Assembly (NCBI GenBank): GCA_963662155.1
Contig: OY759261.1
Span: forward strand, 85,001 to 149,000
Direction of reading: 5' to 3'
Source: Lamellibrachia columna
Taxonomy: Eukaryota; Annelida; Polychaeta; Sabellida; Siboglinidae
Length of the DNA stretch: 64,000 nt
A model generated the notes under the pieces. The model searched no databases, had not been told where the DNA came from, and saw only the letters and a list, made by a program, of their open reading frames with translations. Within the stretch, counting starts at the first letter, position 1. Each line of letters starts with the position of its first letter. Positions 55,215 through 64,000 of the stretch are shown piece by piece. Made by a program: the position numbers and the translations under genes.

Positions 55215-55560
55215 GATAATGCCGCAAGCTGATACATTCCAAAGAAATAATACGTATTGCCGACTCATGCTGCGTGCCCTATGTGCGGACACCTATAGAT
55301 AGTATCAGTTGAAAGTCAGTGGCAACAGACTGCACGATACGTCTATGGCGTGTCAAAGCAACACAGCAAGATTCACCCGCACTGCTGGACCCATACAAAG
55401 CCGCACACAATTGAAGCATGGCATTTATGATGTCGAAGCATAGGCCTACATACTCTGTATTTAACCAGTAATGGAGACTGAGACTGACTAAGTGCGTGAC
55501 TGGCCAAATGGTGAAGTGGCAGAATATTCTCGTCCTGGGAGAAGTTGAAGTTAATCAATA
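55215..55560 (+). repeat. Dispersed repeat R3, copy 2
   Basis: Aligns with 42620-43025: AATGCCGCAAGCTGATACAT, GTCTATGGCGTGTCAAAGCA, CATACAAAGCCGCACACAAT, GAAGCATGGCATTTATGATG. About 60 bp present in copy 1 are absent here. Confidence 0.85.
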
Positions 55561-55608
55561 TATTTGATAACAAAATCACTGCTTCTAACTGTATTTCTAT
55601 AATGGTAT

Positions 55609-55938
55609 ATTTAACAAGAGATTTAACAAGATTGCCATCCCAAACAACAAGTTCCAGATGGCAAGTGTACAAGGAAGCCATTGGCTTATCGAGAGTCGAA
55701 CAATTTTCTCATCTATGTGTAGCCCGCCCTTATCAAATATCAGTCAATTCTATTTTTAAACATATTCACACTACTAGCATTAACACAATCATTTGGCAGT
55801 TTGTTCCATTCATGTATCACCCTCTGTGAGAAAGAGTACTTTCTCATTTTCTCATGTCCAACCTACACTGCTCCTTAACTAATGCTGGTTTGTGTCCTCT
55901 GGTTCTACTGCCTTCTTTAAGTTTGAAGAACATATATA
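55609..55938 (-). mobile_element. LINE 3' end, same family as 25.8 and 30.4 kb, copy 3
   Basis: The 3' tail (AATCTTGTTAAATC on the minus strand), GGATGGCAATCTTG and the final reverse-transcriptase C-terminal codons match copy 1 at 25.80-26.10 kb almost base for base. The copy is cut off after about 330 bp at ATATATATCAATG, a severe 5' truncation. Confidence 0.9.
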
Positions 55939-56247
55939 TCAATGAAAGAGAAACACAATTATTTGTTGGTCTTTCCTTTATTTATCGTCCTTAAATATCG
56001 TGTCGATGTATTTACGACTACACAGACATGCTCGGTTCGAGCGCTCGCCGGACACAGCCGATTGGCAGTTGGGCTGCGTCGAGAAGACTCCCGTCCAGTT
56101 TAGCCTTAGTAGTTATTTCTTTCGTTCCCTGCCACTTCGCGAACCGGCGACGGGCTTCAAGAAAGTGACTAGAAGTTCAGTCCTTCCTTTCCATGCGAGA
56201 CTTCGCTGAAGCCATTATCAACAGAGTTAATAATACAAAGGCTTTCA
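55939..56247. other. No gene seen
   Basis: Moderately GC-rich stretch with no recognised feature. Confidence 0.4.
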
Positions 56248-56622
56248 TTGGCAAGTAACTCGGAGAAGGGGTAGAATAACCAATCAGAGGTCTTCTCTCT
56301 TCCTGTCATGTTTGTACTCATTGTCTTGTCACGATCTCTGACAGATAAGTCATAAACCGACAGCGAATGAAATTCAGAATGAATGTAATCGAAAAAAGCA
56401 ATCAATCGTCGACGAAATCGATTAATTGGAACAACGATACCTCTATGTCTTCCGGATTTCATATCCTACTATCAAAGGATTGCGAAATACTACCTGTATT
56501 GCTGCCAGTCAGCATTCGGAGCATACAAGCTGCGCTCAGTTGATCAGTTTACAGATAAAAGAAATAAGTAGTGGATACTACGTAGGTTTAACGTTTTTCA
56601 TGAATGATGAAGTAGGCCACGA
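56248..56622 (-). repeat. Dispersed repeat R1, copy 4 (longest, inverted)
   Basis: The reverse complement aligns with 40325-40690 and 47175-47372 and joins both parts: AAACCTACGTAGTATCCACT, TAAACTGATCAACTGAGCGC, AATTAATCGATTTCGTCGAC, TTCGATTACATTCATTCTGA and CAAACATGACAGGAAGAGAG. Confidence 0.85.
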
Positions 56623-56649
56623 CTACTGAATTGGTATAATTTTGAAAAT

Positions 56650-57105
56650 GTATATGCACCATTTTATCACCAGAGAGCATTTCCCGCGTCAGTTGGTGAA
56701 GACAACAGCAGCTGCCAAACTGCAGACATGTATTCCTGGTTTAACCACATATCTACCAACGCCAAAGTTGGGCACGAATCGGCACACAACCCCGCATCGG
56801 AAAGATTTATATCTGGTGAACTTTAGCGGAGCTACGGGAGCTGGCCCTGTGTAGTCAAATCCGTGTGTATTTTATTCAACATTTCCTTGTTTTAATAGTT
56901 ACTCAAACAAAGCCAACATTGGGCTTCCTTGTTGTAAGTTTCACTTGTCATGTCTACTTCCTTTTCTGAGGCTTCGGCGAGTAGTGGTCCGGGCTAAAGT
57001 GGTAAATATTTCTAGCATTACAGTGTATTCATACGTCACGGGGGGTGGTACGGCATTCAATAAATTGTCATAGCTAATAATAGACAATAACATTAAATCA
57101 TCATG
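56650..57105 (-). repeat. Dispersed repeat R4, copy 2 (inverted)
   Basis: Reverse complement of 43205-43645, from TTATCACCAGAGAGCATTTC to AACATTAAATCATCATG. Confidence 0.87.
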
Positions 57106-57500
57106 TTTAGTTATATTACTTGCGGCTGACTGTAGAACGTGTCTGATCGTGTCTTTTTTATAAATTAGTTTGTGACTCTGTCTGTCTGTTCCCTCGTATC
57201 TCTGTCAGTTGGCAATACTATTGGCGTTCTCGGTGGGGGGGGGGGGGTGGGGGGGGGCATGGTGATGGTTCGTATATTAAAGCAAATTTCAAAATTCAAC
57301 CGATTACCCCGGGGTAGGGATATTACGAAGGCACCTACGTGGACGTTAGACGTACATATTACGTTACTCAGAACAACAGTACATACACTTGTTAGCAACG
57401 CTATGCGTGTTTTCTACGATTATTCCGAGTTTCGTGATCTACGTCAAATGTACACATACGTTCCTTTGCACAGTGCGTACACATCGTGAAACCAACAGTT
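57106..57500. other. No gene seen; G-run
   Basis: A G-rich run (about 57234-57258) is the only landmark. Confidence 0.5.
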
Positions 57501-57579
57501 GTACATGCTTTTTGTACATGCTTTTTGTACATGCTTTTTGTACATGCTTTTTGTACATGCTTTTTGTACATGCTTTTTG
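57501..57579. repeat. 13-bp tandem repeat, 6 copies
   Basis: GTACATGCTTTTT repeated without change. The 13-base period opens several frames that alternate Cys, Thr, Phe and Leu; I do not call them genes. Confidence 0.97.
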
Positions 57580-57588
57580 TAGCGAGAA

Positions 57589-57672
57589 GTTGTCAATGCC
57601 ATTGGTATTACCCTCACGGCCTTGGAAGTAGTTGTCAATGCCATTGGTATCACCCTCACGGCCTTGGAAGTA
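57589..57672. repeat. 42-bp tandem duplication
   Basis: GTTGTCAATGCCATTGGTAT plus the following 22 bases (CCCTCACGGCCTTGGAAGTA) occurs twice with one difference. Confidence 0.95.
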
Positions 57673-58154
57673 GGTAATCAAGTGTTGAACGGAAACAATT
57701 CCACGGAAAGCACGACTATTTCACCAGGCAAAAATACCATTTTATACGTTCTGCGTTCTCACATTTTTACCGAAATTATGAAATCGCCTGCAATAGCCGC
57801 GTGTCCAATGATCTTTTCGGGACAACAATACATATTTTAATCTGCCTAAATGTCCATCTTTCCTGTCTCCATCTCTAACCTAAAAGTGGGATTCTACTTC
57901 CTCTATGCAATCCTTTGGATTGGATGGCAAATCTTGTTAAATCCATCTTCGAACCTCTTATTTTACATCCACCCTATAGCTCATATCCTACAACCTCTCC
58001 CTCTTTTCCTAAATCAATGTGTCACTTATACAGTCATACGTATTTCGCGAAGTAAATAGCTCTATGGCCTACAGTGTAGTCAAGTTGTTTGGCGACTCTG
58101 ATATTCGCCAACCAGGACATAGATTGCTATCTGTCTTGTTATATGATACTTCAC
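57673..58154. other. No gene seen
   Basis: Short frames of about 70 codons only, no recognisable domain. Confidence 0.5.
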
Positions 58155-58357
58155 AAGGACAAATGTAGATAACATAGCGCACGTTATCTTGGACAGCTGA
58201 AAATTGTGTTATCACGGTTGACCATCATAACCGGTCGATGTGTGCGGGCAAGAAACGTGTATAGAACGTATGTCCGGCAGCACTTCACTGATCAACGTGA
58301 TCCTGTAGTATGAAGCCCATAACAAGACATCGTCGGCAATCCTCGCACATTTCTCGT

Positions 58358-59290
58358 GGCAAGCTGCGATAAATGCACGAGTAAGTAGATCCGCGGCAAG
58401 CTGCGATAAATGCGCAAGTAAGTAGATCCGCGGCAAGCTGCGATAAATGCGCGAGGACGTAGATCCGCGGCAAGCTGCGATAAATGCGCGAGGACGTAGA
58501 TCCGCGGCAAGCTGCGATAAATGCGCGAGGAGGTAGATCCGCGGCAAGCTGCGGTAAATGCGCGAGGACGTAGATCCGTGGCAAGCTGCGATAAATGCGC
58601 GAGGACGTAGATCCGTGGCAAGCTGCGATAAATGCGCGAGTAAGTAGATCCGTGGCAAGCTGCGATAAATGCGCGAGGACGTAGATCCGCAGCAAGCTGC
58701 GATAAATGCACGAGTAAGTAGATTCGCGGCAAGCTGCGATAAATGCGCGAGGAGGTAGATCCGCGGCAAGCTGCGATAAATGCGCGAGGACGTAGATCCG
58801 CGGCAAGCTGCGATAAATGCGCGAGGACGTAGATCCGCGGCAAGCTGCGATAAATGCGCGAGTAAGTAGATCCGCAGCAAGCTGCGATAAATGCGCGAGG
58901 ACGTAGATCCGCAGCAAGCTGCGATAAATGCGCGAGGACGTAGATCCGCGGCAAGCTGCGATAAATGCGCGAGGACGTAGATCCGTGGCAAGCTGCGATA
59001 AATGCGCGAGTAAGTAGATCCGCAGCAAGCTGCGATAAATGCGCGAGGACCTAGATCCGCAGCAAGCTGCGATAAATGCGCGAGGACCTAGATCCGCGGC
59101 AAGCTGCGATAAATGCGCGAGTAAGTAGATCCGCAGCAAGCTGCGATAAATGCGCGAGGACGTAGATCCGTGGCAAGCTGCGATAAATGCGCGAGTAAGT
59201 AGATCCGCAGCAAGCTGCGATAAATGCGCGAGGACCTAGATCCGCAGCAAGCTGCGATAAATGCGCGAGGACCTAGATCCGCAGCAAGCA
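58358..59290. repeat. 37-bp minisatellite, ~25 copies, within segment B
   Basis: GGCAAGCTGCGATAAATGCG plus CGAGGACGTAGATCCGC at 37-bp steps, with variants GAGTAAGTAG, GAGGAGGTAG and GAGGACCTAG. Segment A has only one remnant (CGCGCATTTCTCGGGGCAAG). Because 37 is not a multiple of 3 and the unit lacks minus-strand stops, all three minus frames stay open for 200-280 codons. These frames are not called as genes. Confidence 0.96.
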
Positions 59291-59660
59291 CCGCAACCCT
59301 CAGCAAAACAATGTATTATTATTTATAGAATATTCTGTTGGATTTTTGCGGACACACCAGTGTAGAATTCAGAAAATATTCTAAGGAATTTTTATTGAAT
59401 ATGCCATAGATTTGTTTTAGAATATTCTATGGGATTTGTGTGTATATAGCTATATAATTTGTAATTTTTATTGTTTTCTGTTCCATATTCTACTATGTTG
59501 TGTAGAATTCTAAAAAAGTCTATTGCATCATATACACATCTATTGAAAATTGAAGTAGACATAAACTATTTCTATTCTTCTATTTCTATTGTTTGCTATA
59601 CAAAAATCTACTATACTATGCATAATTCTATAGATTTTTTATAGATTTCTATGCTTTTTT
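59290..59660. repeat. AT-rich insertion in segment B, possible MITE
   Basis: Begins CCCTCAGCAAAACAATG and ends ATGCTTTTTTGCTAAGGG, which read as imperfect inverted ends (CCCT-AGCAAAA). The interior is full of AGAATATTCTA/TAGAATTCTA-type short palindromes. It is absent at the matching point of segment A. Confidence 0.55.
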
Positions 59661-60408
59661 GCTAAGGGAAGCCGCATGAAATGCGCGAGGATTGCTGACG
59701 ATGTCAAGTTTTGGGGTTCGTATGGCTCAGTCAACTTTATTTCGAGATCCGACCTGACTTTCTTTCGAGATCCGACCGACCATCACGGTCGATGCTACCT
59801 CCAGCAGAAGCTGACATTAGTGCAGCGGCACAGTAGTGCGTCAACCTGACGAGACGATTTTTAGTTTTTTGTTTATCTGACGCTTGATAAAAGACCCCTT
59901 ATGTGAATACCAATGTTTTTTTACTAACCGATGTTTATATTTATACGGATATACACATTCCTTCTCATGTTCTCGTTAAGGCTATTGCGTGTTTATATAA
60001 GAGCTTTTAATTCTTTGTAAACATGTATTGTTATTTTACTACATGTTTGAGTTACCTCTGTCATTGGTGTTGACAGTCAAACGCAGCAGTGGAGCGTAGG
60101 TAGTTCGAACAGTCAGCTTTGCTTGGACACCCACTGGAACCCATGACAACAGTAACCAAATTGTTATGACGTCGACCACCCGCAGTGTCATTACCTCGCA
60201 CACCCCAAATCGAACAGGACGCGGTCTGAGTAAGGAATCGTAATAACATCAACGCCACGGGGAACCAATGTGGGACATGAAGTCAATACAATGCCACTTG
60301 TAGATTAAACAACGTACACTAGTCAAAACTGACGCCCGTTTGTCGCTGTGGCCCATCTTTGCCCCGACATATCAGGGTAAATATGCGATACAGGGGTTTT
60401 GATTACAT

Positions 60409-60706
60409 CAGTACCCCTGGCAAATCGACCTGTTGAAACGTGGAACTTTCGTTAGCTGTGTTAGCCAATGACATTACGAGCACGGAGAACTTAGGCATAC
60501 ATACGGGAACTTAACTTTAATCGGCTGCGGACCGTTCGCAGGAACAGTCTTTGGCGTTTGGAGGCAGACCCGTCTAGTTTCCAGAAACACGTCGACCGAG
60601 ACAGTAAGTGAGACAAAGTACAAGTGAGTCAGCGTACATCCGCATATGTGGCGTGGGATAAAGTGACAACTCCACGTTTCAACAGGTCAATCTGCCAGGG
60701 GTACTG
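60409..60706. repeat. 298-bp inverted-ended element within segment B
   Basis: CAGTACCCCTGGCAAATCGA at the left and TCAATCTGCCAGGGGTACTG at the right, with TGTTGAAACGTGG paired to CCACGTTTCAACA. Counterpart of 51870-52167, with exactly the same length. Confidence 0.75.
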
Positions 60707-60720
60707 TAGTACTAGTACTA

Positions 60721-62318
60721 ACCATGGCTAGCTAGCTTGTTTTATGTTTCTCTGGCCCTTGAAAATATATCCGTTATTCGATTACCAATGTTTTTTTATT
60801 CAAACGATATTTGTATTTATAAAGAAATATCCATCTATGCCTTGATACTTAGTGCTGCCGGTTAATATCGTGGTGGCTTCTTCGAAATTGCGACGTAACA
60901 CTGGTTACAATAACGTCTAGCGACGCCTTGTCTTTATGTTACATAACTTTGAACAATAGTAGAAAAGACGCTGTGACCAATTGTACGTTATTGTTCGTGT
61001 AGTGTTGCGGACAGCTGTACGTAATTACTTCAAAGGGTAATCCGATAGTTTGTAGAAAGGGTGATAGCGGGTTGAATCTCGAAAACAAAACCACTGGCGC
61101 GCAGACCACGTGGTGAATTTCACCTATACGTATATACATATTGTATTAATATTTCCAACGCCACGTTTAATTTGTTACAGATTAACGTTCTTCAGGATCA
61201 TAGCCATGTTTATTTTTTCAAAGGCGGGTTCGTATTGTCGCAGGTGTAAACCGAACGCGTTGCGTAGCATTAATTGGCAGTAAATTAAAATGTGTGGCAC
61301 GCACGTTGCAACACGTTTGCTATTTAAAGGGAAACAAACGTCATGTTTTTGGCCTATGCACCTATAAGAGTTAATAAAATGTTACCATTTGCAACTACAA
61401 TTAAGAACATCACGCCAGAGATTTACTAGGAAAACCTTGTTGAACACACACTGTCTTTATTTCCTGGGACACGGCATGGTGTTAGACAACCCTACGTCAC
61501 GAGTGCTTGTAGTGTGGCAATATTCGCTCAGCAAAATGAAAATAAATTTGTAAACACCTGATCCTATTCTTGCCAATGGGAAATGGCCATGTTGTTTGTG
61601 TCTAAGTTCAACTGTTGCAACATATTTTGGTCTTCGTTTTTAGTGTGGTATGAAAACAGCTCCCGTAGGATTTGCGTGCTAAAATAGATTTTTTGTTTTA
61701 TCGGGTTGATTTGGGGTCATACTATCGAAAAATGATGGGGCTAAAGTTTTCCGACCCTTCGACCCCCCTCTGGGGGGGCTCTATCCGTCCCGGGATACCC
61801 CCCGGACTGATCCCGCGCCTATCGCCGCTAATAATTAACCGATTTTTACGATTTTAGAGTCGTTTTAGGGGTTTTAGATGACGCGGAGTCTAATTATGAC
61901 ACTTTCGAAGCACCCGGAAGTGGATATCACCAACTTCCGGTTACGATCGACGTCGAAGTCAAGGTCATTATCATGGTAGCGATAAACCTAGTCATATAAT
62001 ACCTCTTTCCAGGGTTTTTAAGTCACGGGAAGACGATTGGTGCAGTAAGTTTTGTGATCAGACTGTCCTGTCACGAGGACACTTTAAGGAATATTGGTAA
62101 AATGTTCACGAATTTACTAAAATCTCAAAAACCTCATACATGACATATATATATAGGCCTATGTGAGTTTAACTTATATATAAACACATGTTTCAAATTA
62201 CACAAATATTTAATAATCCAATAGATAAAATCAAATTGCACAAATATGTAATAAGCCAACAGATAGAATTCACAACAAGATGATACATCATGAAAAAACT
62301 TACAAAACAATTTAGAGA
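60721..62318. other. No gene seen
   Basis: Unique-looking sequence. A C/G-rich stretch lies at about 61748-61826. No frame over 66 codons and no domain recognised. Confidence 0.5.
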
Positions 62319-62319
62319 A

Positions 62320-63125
62320 CTAAATAGCTTGAAAACTAAGACTACAGGTTTGATTATTAATCACATTTGCACAATCACCGACATAGCATTTACAGAGAGG
62401 AGTGCAAGATAGACCGTTCTTGCAACAACTGCACTTTCCTTTGCACCCTGAGTTACACGCACATTTGGTCAGCTCAATCACAGCTCGAGGGGCGGGGAAA
62501 GTGAAACACCTCGAGGGGCGGGGAGGGTTAGACACCTCGCGGGGCGGGGAGGGTGAGACACCTCGAGGGGCGCGGAGGGTGAGACACCTCGCGGGGCGGG
62601 GAGGGTGAGACACCTCGCGGGGCGGGGAGGGTGAGACACCTCGAGGGGCGGGGAGGGTGAGACACCTCGCGGGGCGGGGAGGGTGAGACACCTCGCGGGG
62701 CGGGGAGGGTGAGACACCTCGCGGGGCGGGGAGGGTGAGACACCTCGCGGGGCGGGGAGGGTGAGACACCTCGAGGGGCCGGGAGGGTGAGACACCTCGC
62801 GGGGCGGGGAGGGTGAGACACCTCGCGGGGCGGGGAGGGTGAGACACCTCGCGGGAACATAAACTCCTTCCTTTACACTCCAGCCATTTTGTTCAATAGG
62901 AGGAAGAGCCGGGCAGTTGGTAGGGTATGATTTATCGCGCATGGCGATGTAATTTGCGCGTATGATATGGGGTATTAAGGCAACGCGAGTAGGAGGCAAC
63001 ATCACTCCCTCCAAGTTCTTGGAACGGAACAGCTCCCACCTCAGCGCTGGTAGGTTAGTGGGACCTGTCGAGTAGTACACGCGGAAGACGAACTGCTCCA
63101 AACCCTTGACCTGCGGTGACAGTTC
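62320..63125 (-). pseudogene. Fragment of a cysteine-rich (CXC/TSO1-like) protein gene, frame broken by a coding minisatellite
   Basis: The upstream part (63101-62860) reads EQFVFRVYY, ALRWELFRSKNLEG, MLPPTRVALIPHIIRANYIA and LPPIEQNGWSVKEGVYVPARC. The downstream part (62490-62320) reads AVIELTKCACNSGCKGKCSC, CKNGLSCTPLCKCYVGDCAN and a stop. This order is familiar from a repeated, transposon-associated invertebrate family whose Cys-rich tail resembles CXC zinc-binding domains; its function is not known to me. The two parts are in different frames because about 14 copies of a 26-bp unit lie between them. The N-terminal part of the protein is absent; an intron acceptor-like CACCGCAG lies at about 63112. 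Confidence 0.75.
62484..62855. repeat. 26-bp minisatellite, ~14 copies, inside the Cys-rich coding region
   Basis: CTCGCGGGGCGGGGAGGGTG plus AGACAC at 26-bp steps, with CTCGAGG variants. On the minus strand one unit reads CLTLPAPR in the frame of the flanking protein, so it derives from the coding sequence. Three units make 78 bp, so full frames cycle through CLTLPAPRGVS, SPSPPREVS and SHPPRPAR. Confidence 0.95.
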
Positions 63126-63379
63126 ACCATCGATTAGCTACGTCGGGAACTCCGTAACTCATTTCATCATAAAGGAATGATTCATCGTTTTACCAAAAGC
63201 GCGCACGGTACAATCAGATTACTTCAGTACACAGGCACTCGGTCTAGCATATGCAGACAAAAGATCAAAGTTGTTGATAAAATAGGTGTAATTATGATCA
63301 ACTCGATCGGTCCGCTTTTCACCCTCTCGACCCTGTTGTTGTCTGACTATATATAAGACGGTCGCTCTCAATGTATGGC
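63126..63379. other. No gene seen
   Basis: Short stretch upstream of the Cys-rich fragment; no recognised feature. Confidence 0.4.
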
Positions 63380-63432
63380 GGTAGTCGGTTTTCTCAATGC
63401 GGGCATGGCAGCGAGGTGGCGTGTATGGCATG
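63380..63432 (+). repeat. SINE head fragment
   Basis: TCTCAATGCGGGCATGGCAG then CGAGGTGGCGTG matches the 5' part of the SINE at 63.85 kb, then diverges at GTATGG. A second such fragment lies at about 63800-63842, also ending GGTGGCGTGTATGG. Confidence 0.65.
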
Positions 63433-63799
63433 ATGTGACATAAGGGCAAGTGAGCAGTCATATTCACAGGTTTGTTTGTAGAAGCTATTGGCTGTGAAAT
63501 GGTGCATTTTTTTGAGAGTTTAACAGGCGGAGGGATTTATGGGAATTTTTCTGCTATGGGCCACGTGGGCGCATGAATACATGGCTATTTTTTATCAAAA
63601 TTGATGGGCATCGCACGTCGGGGCGTTTTAAAAGAGCTGGAGGTATGTGATTTTGATAGATCTTGGTCAGCCTGTCAATGAGATGATGGCAGTTGCTGTG
63701 AAAAAGTTTCAGAATTTTTAGTGGTCACGTTTTCTTATAATCAGACAAAACGTTAACATGGCCACCAATGCAATTCTCAACTGTGGTCTGACTCCTGTA
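63433..63799. repeat. Mostly unassigned; contains a short dispersed block
   Basis: At 63724-63770, GGTCACGTTTTCTTATAAT and CATGGCCACCAATG match the reversed ends of the 29.1-30.1 kb tandem duplication. The rest shows nothing recognisable. Confidence 0.5.
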
Positions 63800-63844
63800 G
63801 TCAGTGTTCTCATTGCGGGCATGGCAGCGAGGTGGCGTGTATGG

Positions 63845-64000
63845 CTGTAGTCTTGTTCTCAATGCGGTCATGGCAGCGAAGTGGCGTGGTGGTTAGATAT
63901 TCGGACTCTCAATCGAAAGAACCCGGGTTCCAATCCACTTGCAGCCTTTTCAAGGCTTAGGCAATTTCGTTAACTCCACGTTGCTCCAGTTCACTCAGCT
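63845..64000 (+). mobile_element. tRNA-derived SINE, cut off by the window end
   Basis: Pol III A-box-like TGGTTAGATATTCGG (about 63888) and B-box-like GGTTCCAATCC (63928; consensus GGTTCGANTCC) are spaced as in a tRNA. The body AGGCAATTTCGTTAACTCCA with TTGCTCCAGTTCACTCAGCT resembles the conserved central domain of several invertebrate and deuterostome SINE superfamilies. It is not a functional tRNA gene, since the acceptor stem does not close. Confidence 0.75.

Larger units (their letters stand above)
58155..60720. repeat. Repeat segment B (paralogue of 50.48-52.19 kb)
   Basis: Same order of blocks as segment A. It differs by an amplified 37-bp unit, a single copy of the 70-bp unit, and about 370 bp of AT-rich sequence at 59290-59660 absent from A. 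From 59660 to 60720 the two segments run in parallel at roughly 90% identity by eye. Confidence 0.88.

Noticed and set aside
58358..59290. CRISPR-like regular array
   Set aside because: Units are contiguous with no spacers, the host is eukaryotic, and there are no cas genes.
58212..59306. Three long minus-strand frames with a 37-residue repeat, resembling a repeat protein
   Set aside because: The 37-bp unit lacks stops and is not a multiple of 3, so every minus frame is open with the same period. No start context, and segment A lacks the array.
63880..63945. Functional tRNA gene
   Set aside because: A and B boxes are present, but the acceptor stem does not close and a SINE body follows; better read as a SINE head.

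Overview
This is animal nuclear DNA that is repeat-rich and gene-poor. Spliced exons, (TTAGGG)-like hexamers, LINEs, DNA transposons and an rDNA spacer all point to a metazoan. The 18S fragment and the transposon mix would suit a marine invertebrate, perhaps a mollusc, but I cannot fix the taxon from the sequence alone.

Layout. 1-5.7 kb is a Ty3/Gypsy LTR retrotransposon with intact gag and pol frames, joined by what looks like a -1 frameshift site. Its 3' end is scrambled and abuts the first ~172 nt of an 18S rRNA gene on the minus strand (5803-5974). To the right, which is upstream in rRNA transcription, lie the 5' external transcribed spacer (ETS), a candidate Pol I promoter region, and an intergenic spacer of about 30 tandem ~412-bp units (6.5-19.0 kb) with clear higher-order duplications. 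After these come ~204-bp and 153-bp spacer repeats. Long open frames in this array are an effect of its GC-rich composition.

21.2-25.0 kb holds three consecutive minus-strand exons of a DUS3L-type tRNA-dihydrouridine synthase. Splice sites and phases are preserved, but two of the three exons carry frameshifts, a deletion and a stop, so it looks like a pseudogene. A 68-bp minisatellite fills one intron and a hAT-type non-autonomous element with an 8-bp target duplication sits in another.

25.8-57 kb is a transposon graveyard. It has several LINE copies of at least three families, a decayed pogo/Tigger-like transposase, short dispersed repeats present two to four times, a (TA)n-centred inverted repeat, and many minisatellites. 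Within it, 43.98-47.17 kb is a nearly complete DNA transposon with terminal inverted repeats, a TTAA-like target and an intact Mutator/Kolobok-type transposase. Downstream of its stop codon are two tandem stem-loops matching the replication-dependent histone 3'-end signal, followed by a purine-rich downstream element. This is the most unusual thing in the window.

50.4-52.2 kb and 58.1-60.7 kb are two copies of one repeat segment, each of which has amplified a different internal unit (70 bp and 37 bp). At 62.3-63.1 kb a fragment of a cysteine-rich (CXC-like) protein gene is split by a 26-bp coding minisatellite whose copy number sets the reading frame. The window ends in a tRNA-derived SINE. 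I see no intact ordinary host gene; the intact coding capacity belongs to the Gypsy element and the DNA transposon.
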